Assembly: GCA_030762935.1 (NCBI GenBank) | Contig: CM060890.1 | Coordinates: forward strand, 63,428,765-63,492,764 | Source of the DNA: Hymenopus coronatus | Taxonomy: Eukaryota; Arthropoda; Insecta; Mantodea; Hymenopodidae | Direction of reading: 5' to 3' | Length of the DNA: 64,000 nucleotides | Shown here: positions 1-10,925 of the stretch, in pieces | Layout of the letters: each line of letters begins with the position of its first letter | How positions within the stretch are numbered: the first letter of the stretch is position 1 | The notes under the pieces: generated by a model | The model's database searches: none | What the model was told of the DNA's origin: nothing | Seen by the model: the letters and a program-made list of their open reading frames with translations, nothing else | Program-made: the position numbers and the translations under genes

Positions 1-309
1 GTCGCATTGACAATGAAGTGGATTAGAATATTCTTGTGCCATAATTCCTCTACCAAATTAACTCTTCACCGTGACCTGGGGCACTGCGACTCTTTCCCTA
101 CAGCCAACTGCCTTCAATACCGTTGATTGCGTTACAATAAATGGCTGTTGTGAAGTAAACTGTGGAGAGGCTTGCTCTAAATGTTAAACATTTTAGCGCT
201 ACTTCAAAAATAGTTTTTTGACTTTCTTTTCAGAATTTTTGAAACAAGCTCATGCACAAATATGTTATTAATTAATTTTCTAAATATTCTCATAATTCTT
301 ACACTTAAT
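1..309. other. Unassigned AT-rich sequence
   Basis: No open reading frame of note, no RNA gene and no recognisable repeat. Confidence 0.5.
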
Positions 310-1115
310 TTTAATTACTCCACCACGTATATAATAGGTAGAGAAGGTATTGAATTCCACCAAAAATAATCAGATACCCCGAAAATAAATTTTGACGACC
401 CTGAATTCACAAAGATGCTTATGAGTGTTTCTGTGTCTATGTGTATGTCTCTTTGTATGTTTATATGTGCATGCGTGTGTGTGTGATCATAACATAAAAG
501 TGAAAATCTGGATAAATATCAAATTTAGTCTTTTGTTTAGTATCTCAAAAGAGGCGACACGAAGACTTTGAAGAAAATTCCCCCACTTCAAATTACTCTC
601 CTGATGGAACAATTTTCTAAATGTTTCATGTTCTAAACTTTGCTCTAACGTTTTTTATAAAAATAGTACATATTAAAGAAATGCACACGAACATACATAT
701 CTTGAATATTCTGGGAACAGCGTGAGAAGTCACTTCATTCGGAAGGAGTATCTTGTATGACTAATATACATTAAGCGATAGACAAACGAAGAACACAAAA
801 AAAAAAAAAATTCAAAACACAACTAATTCCACATAAAGTATTGTGCCATAAGGTAACTCCGAGATATCCGTTATTAATTCTTAGAAAAATTCAACACTTT
901 GTCTTTTTTTCAAGTTCTGTCGATTTTCACCTATTTCTCGCAATTGTTTGGAAAGAGTACGGAATTGTAAGGCCAGCATATAGCGCGCGGTTCATTATTT
1001 TCTTTCTGTCTATAAGGAATGTGTAATATACGCTTTTCTTCCCATGAAAAGAGAACTGAATTTCAAAACCATCACATAGCGATCAACTCCTAACAGACTT
1101 TGCTACCACTTAAGC
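310..1115 (-). repeat. REP-A copy, diverged
   Basis: Tail-first copy: GGTAGAGAAGGTATTG at about 337 and a GT-rich tract at 473-484, followed by the matches to the body (gaagactttgaagaaaattc, attctgggaacagc, agcgatagacaaac). The head end fades out after 1080. An A-run lies at about 798-811. Quite diverged, so probably an old copy; no coding content. Confidence 0.75.
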
Positions 1116-1650
1116 TTATGTGTACCACGCTTCTACAGTGAAATATTTTGTAAAACGATTTATACCACGGTTCACCTCGATTAACACGGATTGAATGTGC
1201 AGTAAAAGTTGTGCGAATATAATACATAACGGTTTTTTTTTATTACTATGTCATTCTTTACACTTTGGAGTCGTTTTATATATAACTTTTAGGCAATCTA
1301 ACATTAAAAAGTAAACGGTTGGGCTCGAACGCTCAGAATCATATGAAAACAAGCTTTAAAATCAAATCTAACCAAAATCCGATTTGAACATTCACAAAAG
1401 AACAGGGAAATGTAACAGAATATGCTGAAGTAAAATTATTAAGAGATGCAACGGGTCGTGGTAGAATGGATAAAAGGAGATGCAGCAAAAATTAGGGAAG
1501 AGTTAAACAGTTTTAGATTAAATAATAAAATTATAGAAAAGAAACAAGTGGTAAGAACATTTACAATGGATGAACCGCATAGAATACCAAGAAATATTTT
1601 ACAATTCATTAATTCCATTCAAAAACTTTAGTATAGGTAGAATATGTACC
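1116..1650. other. Unassigned interval with a 61-codon ORF
   Basis: Between two REP-A copies. A plus-strand ORF at 1446-1631 encodes a lysine-rich, charged peptide (MQRVVVEWIKGDAAKIREEL and onward) that reads more like real protein than the surrounding translations. I do not recognise it, and it has no clear splice context. It could be a fragment of a transposon gene. Confidence 0.25.
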
Positions 1651-2190
1651 AGCAGATAGAGAAGGCACTGTATTCCACCCAAATTTCGATATAGTATTTG
1701 TATCAGTAGGTAGAGATGGTATTGTATTTACACCCAAAAATTCGATATAGTAACCTGCGATAGGTAGTAAAGGATTGTATTCCATCCTAAAATTGGATAT
1801 AGTATACGTTCCAGTGGATAAAAAGGTATCATATTACACCCAAAACTATATGGAGTATTCATACCAGTAGGTAGATAAGGTATTGCATTCCACCCAAAAA
1901 TTTAACATAGAATTAGTACCAGGAGGTAGAGAAGATTATTTCATTGCATCCAAAAGTTCGATATAGTATCAGTAAGTAGAGAATGCATTGTATTACATCA
2001 AAAATTGATACAACATTAGTAACAGGAGGTAGAGACGGTATTGTATTACACCCAACATTTTGATTCAGCATTAGTATCAATAGGTAGATAAGGTATTGTA
2101 TTATACCCAAAAATTCGACATATTATCCATACCTGTAGGAAGAAGGTATTGTTTTACACCCAAAAATTCGATATAGTATCCGCTTCAGTA
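1651..2190. repeat. Tandem array of ~54-bp units derived from the REP-A tail
   Basis: About ten imperfect direct repeats of roughly 50-55 bp. Each contains GTAGGTAGAGAAGGTATTG, then ATTCCACCCAAAAATTCGAT, then ATAGTAT and a variable AGTACCA-like spacer. The unit matches the start of the REP-A tail as it reads on this strand (GTATAGAGAAGGTATTGCAC followed by CCACCCAAAAATTCGATACC). The last unit runs directly into a REP-A body at about 2190, so the array grew inside, or at the end of, one copy. Units differ from each other by many substitutions, so the expansion is not recent. Confidence 0.85.
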
Positions 2191-2645
2191 GGTAGAGAAA
2201 GTATTTCCATTTAAAAATTTGATATAGAGATTGCACCGAAAATATACGTTATGAGGTCCACTGAATTCTAAAAAGGGATTTTTAACAAATATAAACTGGG
2301 TATTTAAGTTCGTAGGTTCCAAAACTTGTCACGCACATTTTAAACTATTGATTACATGGAAACTATTTCGAAAGTTTTCATTTCCTGAAACATGGCTCAA
2401 AGCGTTTTTACTCTAATGTATTTAGCAGACAAATAAAATGTGTAACTTCGATTTTGTGGTATAATCTTTGGAAGGCATTTTGATTAAATGTATAACAGCT
2501 TGAGAGCTAGACAAAATTCGTTACACAAAAGTAGTCTTTAAAACTCACAGCTCATTTCTAAACATTTTTTGTGACTTAAGCCATTACCGAGATATCCTAT
2601 TTTTATTTATTTAGAATTTTCAATATTGTGTCATTATCAAAGTGC
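2191..2645 (-). repeat. REP-A copy downstream of the tandem array
   Basis: Continues from the last array unit with gatatagagattgcaccgaa and aggtccactgaattctaaaa. It then runs through degenerate body motifs (gacaaataaaatgtg, accgagatatcctat) and is lost near 2645. The central (CA)n tract is absent. Confidence 0.7.
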
Positions 2646-3009
2646 TGCATTTATACTGTTGATTATCGGATTCCATGTTTAATATTATGAAACTTCAAGG
2701 AACTGCATAGAAAATTTCATTTAAACATCGGATTATTTGCATCTGCAACGAAATGTTTAACACTTCTTTTTGCAAAGGTTCATTTAGAATAACATTAAAT
2801 ATATACATAATATGAAGTTTATTAAGAACAGTTTGCAGACGTACTTACGTAAAATAAACGATTGTGGTAGAAAAAGTAATATGAATGTAGCACATATTCT
2901 TTTATGTCGTGACAAATATTTTTGGGTGTTCTTAACATCGGTTTTGATTCTCTACCTCGTTTACCTGACAGAAGTTCATTGCCGTTTATACTACTTCGGC
3001 TTCTAAATG
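2646..3009. other. Unassigned interval with a membrane-like ORF
   Basis: Contains a 64-codon plus-strand ORF (2812-3006): a basic N-terminus (KFIKNSLQTYLRKI), then a hydrophobic stretch (YFWVFLTSVLILYLVYL). The layout resembles the cytoplasmic tail and signal anchor of a type II membrane protein. There is no homology call and no clear splice donor, and chance translation of AT-rich DNA is a strong alternative. Confidence 0.2.
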
Positions 3010-3370
3010 TTCCTATCAGGGTTAGTCACAGACGGGGCTCTCAGATCTCCAAAGCTGAGCACCGCCCTTTGCCCTTTGCGCGACCCCAGGGTGGAAGGGT
3101 GGAGGGCAGAGACCTAAAAGGCGACCAAAAGGTGACGAAGGGCGCAAGCATGGATTGAGTCCCTATACGTCCCAGGAACGCCCTAGGCCTTGCTTGCTTC
3201 CGGCAAGCCCCCAGAAGGTGCCCTTAAAGCGGAAGGCGTGTCCCAAACGAACCCTCCCCCCCCAAAAAAAAAAGCCTCTTCATCGTCGGTCCCCGTGGTC
3301 GCGCTCAATGAAGGACCTAGTTTTGGTACATCGTAGCACAGAGAATTGTAGTTTCGTTCTTGGGTGCTAG
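3010..3370 (+). repeat. GC-rich unit with 5S rRNA-like promoter motifs (possible SINE)
   Basis: An abrupt GC-rich block in AT-rich DNA. CAGATCTCCAAAGCTGAGCA at about 3040 resembles the start of the 5S rRNA internal promoter (GATCTCGGAAGCTAAGCAGG in vertebrate 5S). TGGAGGGCAGAGACC at about 3100 resembles 5S box C (TGGATGGGAGACC). The spacing between the two is about 18 bp longer than in 5S rRNA, so this is at best a 5S-derived SINE head and could be coincidence. The downstream part contains C and A runs (3255-3275). Confidence 0.35.
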
Positions 3371-3715
3371 AGTGTTTGTAAATGTGTATATATTTGTGTA
3401 AGAAAAGAAGGAAAACGGTAAATAAATAGGTCAACAAAGGAAGGAAACTGGAAAAAAAGGAAAGAAAATAATACAGAACGATGCTGCCAGGACAACCTTT
3501 TGCAACGTTCAATTCATCATCCAGCGCAACTCGTCGCCTGAAAGAGATGATTAGGAAATTATGAAAGTAGGAAATGGTGGATCGGAAAATTACGGCGTAA
3601 TAAACCAACCCAGGATTTTCCTGGCGACCGGGTTAATTCCGAAAAAAAACATGGGTCAGAGAGGTCCGCCGAGGAGATAGAACCTACGACCTCCCGAATG
3701 CGGGGCGCATTCCTT
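3371..3715 (-). repeat. tRNA-derived SINE (family 3)
   Basis: On the minus strand a tRNA-like start with a box B-like motif (GTAGGTTCTATCTCC) lies near 3675-3690. A body follows running toward lower coordinates and ending in a T/A-rich region. The order of motifs (GGGAGGTCG head, ACCCGGTCGCC, a TTTCC-rich tail) is shared with the copy at 54890-55245. No clear target duplication was seen. Confidence 0.5.
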
Positions 3716-3907
3716 GATGTATATATATCTAAATTAAATACATGGTCATAGTGGCGGTCTTTTTACCGCTGGATCTTATTGTCTCCACAAACTTAACTCT
3801 ATACAATTGTCATTGGGGATTTCTGGTTTTTCTTTAGATGTTAGACTTCAAACCACCCACATAATCATTCTTCCTCACTGGGTGAGGGATAGAGAATATT
3901 CTTGCCT

Positions 3908-4621
3908 GTATATAAAATCGGATGTGTCCATTCACATGGTTTTCTATGCATATCTGTAACAAATTATTGTTGAAAAGCTCATGCTTCTAACTGCTTATGC
4001 TAATCGAGATAAAAATCACCAGAAATGCCTTATCACTTGCTTCCTTGTGAGTAGAAAACAATAGTCACATATTTTAAAAGCCGGTTGCCATGTGATTGAA
4101 ATTCATATCTTTGCATGACCAGGAGTTGGCAAATTCCCGTATGAGAAAAGTTTTAAGTATTTTAAAATTGAAACCAATATCAAGAAATATATACAAAAAT
4201 GGTCAACTCCACAAAAAGTTATATGGTATCAATTGTGAATTTTGAGAGATGTACATGTTTTGTGTAGCCTATCTGTTACGGTTTACTATTTATGCAAAAT
4301 TCAGTAAATTCATCTAGAATGAAGAGCTCTTCAGAGGCTATTCCGAGAAAAATCAACATATGCATTTTATTTGTAATGTAAATATATTTAACATACGCTA
4401 TTTTAATCAAACATTTTAGAGCTATTTTTGAGAAAATCAAAATCCGAAAATTTTTCCATCTAAAGAGTAGTTTGGGGTTGGAGGATTTTCTACAAAATCT
4501 TCGTATCGCATCCTTGGAAGGTATTAAATAAAAATATCAAGTTTGGTATTTTACCGACTATTCGCTTCTGAGTTATTATGTTCACAGACACACGAACATA
4601 CACACACGGACTTTTTTTCTA
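3908..4621 (+). repeat. REP-A copy, tail-truncated
   Basis: The head is recognisable from aatcggatgtgtccattcac. The copy runs through the hairpin region (aaatatcaagtttggtattt at about 4527) to the CACACA tract near 4600. It is then cut by the head of the next copy, giving a head-to-tail pair. Confidence 0.85.
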
Positions 4622-4950
4622 AAATCAGATGTCTTCCACTCACATGACTTTCCCTACATCTCTGTAAAATTATTGCTAAAAATCTTATTCTTCTATCTCT
4701 TTATGATAATCGAGATATCCATTAGCAAAAATTGTCTTATTACGTGTTTTCTTGCTAGAAGAAAGGAAATAAGGGAATACACCAGGCTAAAGCGATAGTA
4801 AAATGTTTTAAAAGCTGGCTGCCATGTGAATGAAATCCATTCTTTGCATTGCCAGAATTAGCAAATTCCCTTATGAGGAAACGTTTTTAAATATTTTAAA
4901 ATTGAAACCAATAATAAGGAATATCTCAAGAAAGGATCGACTCCTCAAAA

Positions 4951-5000
<50 letters not shown>

Positions 5001-5512
5001 ATATAAATGACATCAATTGTGTGTTTTAACAAGCTCTACATTTTTTGTGGAGTAAGTTTCTTGTTTATCTCATAAGGTTTACCAGTTATGCAAAATTCAG
5101 ACAATTTTATCCAGAATAAGGAAGTCTTCAGAGGCTAATCCCTGAAAATTGAAGATATTCATTTTGTCATGTAAATATCTTTCATATACGGAGTTTTAAT
5201 CAAAATCGTTATAGTCATTTTTGAGAAAATGGAAGTTTTGTAAATATTTCAAAGTAAAGGGTAGTTTGGTGTGGGGATTTTCTTGAAAATCTTCATGTCA
5301 CATCCTTGAAAGATACTAGACTTATATACCGGAGTTGGTATTTTACCGATTTTTTGTTTTTGAGTTATCGTGTCCACTTTTTTTCTAAAAATGCTTCCTT
5401 TGGATACAAGGGACCCAAAATGTGTATTTCTGGTGAAATCTCGATATCGAATTTTTGGGTAGAATGCAATAGCTTCACTACCTATGTATGATGTACTATG
5501 TAGAGAAAGTAA
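4622..5512 (+). repeat. REP-A copy, near full length
   Basis: Head aaatcagatgtcttccactc, tail ctatgtagagaaagtaaaat. It carries an (A)n(AT)n tract at 4947-4994 in the middle, where other copies have only an A-rich stretch. The central CA tract is deleted. Confidence 0.88.
4947..4994. repeat. (A)n(AT)n microsatellite
   Basis: A run followed by about 18 AT dinucleotides, inside a REP-A copy. Confidence 0.95.
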
Positions 5513-5515
5513 AAT

Positions 5516-5585
5516 ATGCCCACTCCTAGTCGGGATACGAATCCGACACTCGCGTAGCTGCCGAGCTGCAAACGAGGCTAGACTA
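5516..5585 (-). repeat. tRNA-like fragment
   Basis: The minus strand has GTCGGATTCGTATCCCGAC, a near-palindromic T-arm-like segment, preceded by TTTGCAGCTCGGCAGC. No complete cloverleaf can be drawn. Probably a SINE head fragment. Confidence 0.35.
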
Positions 5586-6514
5586 TTCTTTATAATTTGG
5601 ATCCTAAAATTGCAAATGGATGCTTAATATCTAATAGTAAACTTTCGTACTTCTCTTGCTCATTTTCTGTAACGTTATATTTATTGCACTACAGACACCG
5701 TGAAATTTAGCTTCGTTATCACTTGCAACGTACGAATCATTTTCACTAGCAGGTAACAATTAAATGTTTGCCTTGCAAAAACATACAAAAATTGCAAAAT
5801 ATTAATGACTAATGAGTTTAATTTATTGATTTTCTCTAAGCTAGCAACAGTCTAATTAAATTGCTACTGCAACAGAAAAAAGAAAAACCTTTCGTTCTCT
5901 CCATTTTAATGAATTGTCTATATTTGCATTCCAGCAGACGCTAATAGACCAATTAGTTTAATTATCATAATCTAAATATATATTACAGCGCAGATATGTG
6001 AAATAATTCACTCATTTTTTATAATAGTTTATCGCTACTAAGATCATATTTGTTGTTTTGCTTGGAATGTATTTATGTTTTTCCTGACATATGTGAATAT
6101 TACAGAGCTCACATGCTTTACTGAAATTAAACATACTTTTTCGTAGTTTAACTTCTGTGCTAGCTATGTTATCTAGTTGTCAGTATAGAACACATTATCA
6201 GTATGTGTCTGGTATAGTCTAATTAGTTTTTGTTTGTCAACGCTTTCCATTTTCAATTATTACTTATGTTTTTTATTAAAAACTTGGGGAACGTATAAAC
6301 CCTGCCGCACACCTGACTTAGTAAAATATGATTTTATTTTTTCCTATTATTTTCATTCTACTTTACAGAAATACTCTAGACCCAGACTAAAGGTTTATCA
6401 TCATCTATCATCATGATTTAGAGCATTACGACCCGAACCGACTCCTGGGTTGTTTGCCCAATGTTTCGACTTCTAAATTCTAAACTCATATGAAGGGTGT
6501 CAGGAGAATAAAAA
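5586..6514. other. Unassigned AT-rich interval
   Basis: About 0.9 kb with no long ORF, no repeat family shared with the rest of the window and no RNA-like structure noticed. It could be relatively undisturbed host intergenic DNA. Confidence 0.5.
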
Positions 6515-7297
6515 ATCTTGTGTTCCATTCACGTAATCTTCTATACCTGTTCCAAAAACAAACTACTTACAAAGATAAGCTTTAGCAGAATGGTTCTTAT
6601 TATTTATTTTCTGAGTTCCTTATAAGTAGAAGGGAACTAAGGGAATACACTATGTTAAAGTGATAGTCAAATGCATTAACAACTGTCGCTATGCAATTGT
6701 CATTGAAATTCGCTTCTTTACATGCCTGACTAAAACAAAACAATTTCCCGTTTGAGAAAAGTGTAAGTATTTCAAAATGTAAACCAATAAAAAGAAATAT
6801 CTCGAAAACAGATCTACAACAAAAATGTAAAGGACATAAATTGTGTTTTTTGACGAGATCTACAATTTTTGTGTAGTAAATGTTTCTCTACCTCTTAAAG
6901 TCGTTCAGAACGAAGAGCATTTCAGAGACTTCCCAGGAAATTAAAGATATGATATTTTTTGTCATATACATATCTAAAGCATATGGTATTTTAATCAACA
7001 CAGTTATAGTTATTTTGGAAAAAACAAAAATGTGCTAAACTTTTTGCATTTAAAAAGTAGTTTGGAAGTTTGTGGTGGGGAGATTTTCTTGAAAACCTTC
7101 GTGTCGCATTCTTGGCAGATACTACACACACACACGTGCGCGCGCGCACACACACACTGGCCGTTTTCTAAAAATGATTTTTTCTTTTTTGGATTCAGGG
7201 GGAAATTTCGGTATCGAATTTTTTACAATACCTTCTATACCCACTATGTAAGCTGTACATACGTGCTACAGAAAGTAAAAAGGGAAGTTCATTTTGG
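6515..7297 (+). repeat. REP-A copy
   Basis: Head aaatcttgtgttccattcac; tail gtgctacagaaagtaaaaag. The central tract at 7120-7158 is a compound (CA)n(CG)n(CA)n. The palindromic ATACCAAGTTTGGTAT region is deleted here: the body jumps from gcattcttggcagatact straight to CACACA. Confidence 0.85.
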
Positions 7298-7965
7298 TAA
7301 ATTGAATTAATGCTACAATATAGTAGTAATTTGAGAATACTGCCAGATACTGTGAAAAGCTTGGAATAAATCGAAATATTTCAACATTTTTACAACGTAC
7401 AGGTTGAGAGAAAACACGGAATGGCCATGTGATTTAGATGATAATTATGTTAATAGCTGAACATAAACTTGACACTGACAGCGTTTGTGTTGTAATATTT
7501 TTTGATTGTGTGAAAATGAGCTCAGAAGGTAATGCAGAACCTTCTACAAAGCCTCATACTAGCAGGAGAAAACGTGAGAGAATGTATGAAATAATAAAAA
7601 AAGCATGTCGTTTGTTATAAAACAGAATTGTAGGTATTGTTTATTTTCATAAAACGTAAGTGAACATTCCTTGTTTTCTTCCAACCTAATTGACATTGAT
7701 TGACAACGCTTGAAACCTAAGTTTTTTTCAATCATAAATGTCTTATTATGTTCTCCTGGTTTAGAAATATAATGGTGTTCTTTGGCATCTACTAAAGCAC
7801 CAAATAATGGCTCTGGAGCCGTATTAATATGCTTTAGTCCAGTTGTTTACACAGTAAGAAATAATGGACATTACTCCTTTTCCCCGGGCATCGTTCATAT
7901 GAGGCAGCCTCTATTCATCCATTCTACGGACATGCTTAAACTATTTCCGTATTCTTTTGTTATTT
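7298..7965. other. Unassigned interval with a short basic ORF
   Basis: A plus-strand ORF at 7438-7620 ends in a charged peptide (EPSTKPHTSRRKRERMYEII). It is unrecognised and has no support beyond composition. The rest of the interval shows no repeat or RNA feature. Confidence 0.25.
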
Positions 7966-8985
7966 TCACTACTTAGTACAAAGCACATAGAAGCCCGCGC
8001 CGTGGCCGAGTGTTCAGACCACTCGGTTATCACTTCAAGCGACAGCCATGAGATTTGCAGTAGACAAAGTGGCGTAAGGGCGGGTCTTCTCCGGTTTCTC
8101 TCGCTATCGCATTCCACCGGATCTCCATTTTCATTCCATATATCATCAGTATCCACGTCTGCAGTATTACAAGTAGTAAACGCGGGTGTTAAATACTGTC
8201 AAAAAAAATAGTACATAGGTAAACAAAGAGTTGCATGTCACCAAACATTCGATACAGAGGTTTCACTGGAAACACAGTTTTAGGGTCCCTTATATATATA
8301 AAACATTTTTAGAAAAAGGTCAAAAACGAAAAGTCGGTTAAATATCAAACTTGATATTTAAAATCAACAGCTTCCAAGTATTCGATACGAAGATATTCAA
8401 GAAAATCACCGACCCTAAACCCCTTTACATGGAAAATGTTGATTTTATCAAAAATAGCTCTAACGATTTGATTAATATACCTACTAATGATATCCATCTA
8501 CTTATGCCACAAATAAAATGCATATCTTGAATTTTTTTGGGCATAGGCTCTGAAGTCCTCTTACTTCTGAATGACTTTGCATAACTAGTGAACCATTAGA
8601 TATAGAAAAACACTTCTACACTATAATATAGATTTCGTTAAAAACACAATTTATGTCATACACAACTTTTTGTGGAGTGGGTCATTACCAGATAATCCTT
8701 GTTATTATTTTCAATTTTAAAATGTAAACATTTCTCAAACAGGAATTTGACAAATCCTGGCTATACAAACAGAACGAATTTCAATCGCATAGCTTTTAAA
8801 ATATTTGACTATCGCTTTAGTCTAACGTATGCCCTTATTCCCCTTCTACTTAAAAGGAACCAAGCAGTAAGATCATATCTGTTCATCTCGATTAGCATGA
8901 AGTACACAGAAGAATAGTTTTTTAAGAATAAATTGTTACAGAGATATAGAGAAAGTCATGCGAATGGAACACACCAGATTTTTTT
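7966..8985 (-). repeat. REP-A copy interrupted by a SINE
   Basis: The tail remnant lies at 7966-7992 (acttagtacaaagcacatag). A SINE occupies about 7993-8211, and the body resumes at about 8212 and continues to the head (gaatggaacacaccagattt) at 8985, followed by a T run. The internal hairpin reads AATATCAAACTTGATATT (8341-8358). Compared with the common ATACC/GGTAT form, both arms have changed in a pairing-preserving way. Confidence 0.85.
7993..8211 (+). repeat. tRNA-derived SINE (family 1)
   Basis: The head GCGCCGTGGCCGAGTG is a type II (Ser/Leu-like) tRNA box A region. It is followed by the family body (ATGAGATTTGCAG, GACAAAGTGGCG, TTCTCCGGTTTC) and the 3' end GGGTGTTAAATACTGTC with an A-run. 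It is inserted in the tail of a REP-A copy; a target duplication resembling AGTACATAG is possible but imperfect. Confidence 0.8.
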
Positions 8986-9039
8986 TTTTTTTTAATACGC
9001 TATATGTAACCTTAAAGAATATTTTCATTTTCTTGCTTA

Positions 9040-9130
9040 TCTAATATATATATATTTAATATATATATTTAATATATATATATATATTTAATATATATAT
9101 ATTTAATATATATATTTCATATATATGACG
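9040..9130. repeat. AT-rich tandem tract
   Basis: Interrupted (TA)n with regularly recurring TTTAAT, giving units of roughly 15-25 bp. Confidence 0.85.
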
Positions 9131-9141
9131 GAAGGTTATAC

Positions 9142-9436
9142 ATCGTTTCATCTCACTTTTGTTTCACTCCGTGCCGTGCAAAGCAAGATTTGACTATCGC
9201 TTCAACCAAGTGTTATATGTATATATATGGGAGTAGCAAAAGAAATTACAATGTAAAGAGTACTAATTATATGTAAATGTTTCGATGTACACAAAACATC
9301 TCTACAAACTATTGTTTCAAAAGATTATTCCCTTACCTATATCTTGGTAATTCAAATAAATATAACACTTGGTTAAAGCGATGGTCAAATCTTACTTTGC
9401 ACGGCACGGAGTAAAGCAAAAGTGAGATGAAACGAT
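9142..9436. repeat. Inverted repeat, 73-bp arms
   Basis: Arms at 9142-9214 and 9364-9436 are reverse complements with about five mismatches, all C/T transitions. The spacer is 149 bp. The right arm lies in its normal place inside a REP-A subfamily copy (compare 17985-18020 and 52010-52070), so the left arm is an inverted extra copy of that segment. Confidence 0.85.
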
Positions 9437-9992
9437 AAATGGCCTCCCGTTTGAGAAAACTTTACGTAACTTAAAATGTAAACAAATTATAAGGAATATC
9501 TCGGAAACGGTTAATTTTACAAGAATGTATATGACAAATTATGTGTTTTAACGATATATACATTCTTTGGCTTTCTCTTTCGGGTTTTCCAGTCATGTAA
9601 AATGCATCGAGAATGAAGAGATGTTTAGAGCCTATTCCAGAGAATTCAAGATGTAGGTACATTTTATTTGGCATGTGAGTATTTTTAATATACGGTATTT
9701 TAATCGAAATCGTTAGAGAAATTTGAGGGAAACAAAATTTTCAAAAACATTTCGGTGCAAAGGGTAGTTTAAGATGGCCGGATTATCTCGACAACTTTCG
9801 TATCATATCCTTGAAAAATACTATATATTTAAATACCAAATTTGGCATTTAACAGTCTTTTCTTTTTTGAGGTTCTCTCTCTTTTGCCATCTCTCTCACG
9901 GACCTTTTTCTATTTTTTTGGAAAAACGGTCCTCAAAACATATTTCTAGCGAAATCTCTATATCGAACTTTTACTTCCTCTGCACTTACTAT
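9286..9992 (+). repeat. REP-A copy, joined tail-to-tail to the next
   Basis: Begins at acatctctacaaactattg and reaches the tail hairpin ACTATGTACATAGTG at about 9989. That hairpin is also the first part of the following minus-oriented copy, so the two copies share one tail palindrome. Confidence 0.82.
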
Positions 9993-10108
9993 GTACATAG
10001 TGTATAGAGAAGGTATTGCACTCCACCCAAAATTCGATACCGAGATTTCATCTGAACTATATGTTTTAGGGTCCCCTGTATCTAAAAAGAAGCACTTTCA
10101 CAAAAAGG

Positions 10109-10159
<51 letters not shown>

Positions 10160-10862
10160 AAGTGTCTGAACAGAATAAATCAAAAACGAAACGTCGGTAA
10201 AATACCAAACTTGGTATTTAAGTTAGTATCTTCCACGGCTGCGACACCAAGATTTTGAGAAAAATCCCCCCACTCCCAACTAATCTTTACATGGAACTAT
10301 TTTCGAAAATTTTGATTTTCTCAGAAATGGCTCTAACAATTTTGATTAAAATATCATATATTAAAGATATTTACCTAACAAATAAAACGTATATCTTGAC
10401 TTTTCTGGGAATAGCCTTTGAAGATTATTTTGTTCTGGAGGAATTTTACGGAATTTTGCACAACTGCTAAACCGTAAGAGATGGACAAGACCTTACCAAA
10501 ATGTAGAGCACCCTAAAACACACAATTTATGTTATATGCATTTTTTGTGGAGTTGATAGTTTTTGAGATATTTCTTGTTTTTTGTTTCAGCTTTAAAAAA
10601 CTTATACTTATCTCACACAGGACTTCGTCAACTCCTGTTCATACAAACAAAGGAACTTCAATCAAATTGCAACCAGGTTTTGACTATCACTTTAAACTAT
10701 GGAACTCTCTTATTTCGCTTCTACTTACAAGGAAACAAGTAATAAGACTATTTCTGCTAATTTTTTCTCAATTAGCATAATGTAAATAGAAGCATAAGCT
10801 TTTTAATAATAATTTGTTGCAGAGATGTAGAAAAATCATGTGAATGGAACACATCAGATTTT
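9990..10862 (-). repeat. REP-A copy, full length
   Basis: Well preserved: tail palindrome at 9989-10003, (GT)n at 10112-10157, hairpin ATACCAAACTTGGTAT at about 10203, head gaatggaacacatcagattt ending at 10862. Confidence 0.92.
10112..10157. repeat. (GT)n microsatellite
   Basis: About 23 GT dinucleotides, at the fixed internal CA/GT position of a REP-A copy. Confidence 0.95.
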
Positions 10863-10865
10863 TTT

Positions 10866-10925
10866 GGTTGGAATACAATATCTACTCTATATACTGAGTG
10901 TATAGTACGTGTATAGAAGGTAAAA
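10866..10925 (+). repeat. REP-A tail fragment
   Basis: ggaatacaatatctactcta, then an ACTGAGTGTATAGTACGTG hairpin-like segment and agaaggtaaaaa. Only the terminal 60 bp are present, in opposite orientation to the copy before it. Confidence 0.65.

Noticed and set aside
3183..3608. 141-codon ORF on the minus strand
   Set aside because: Spans two different repeat units and a C/A run; leucine/phenylalanine-rich chance translation.
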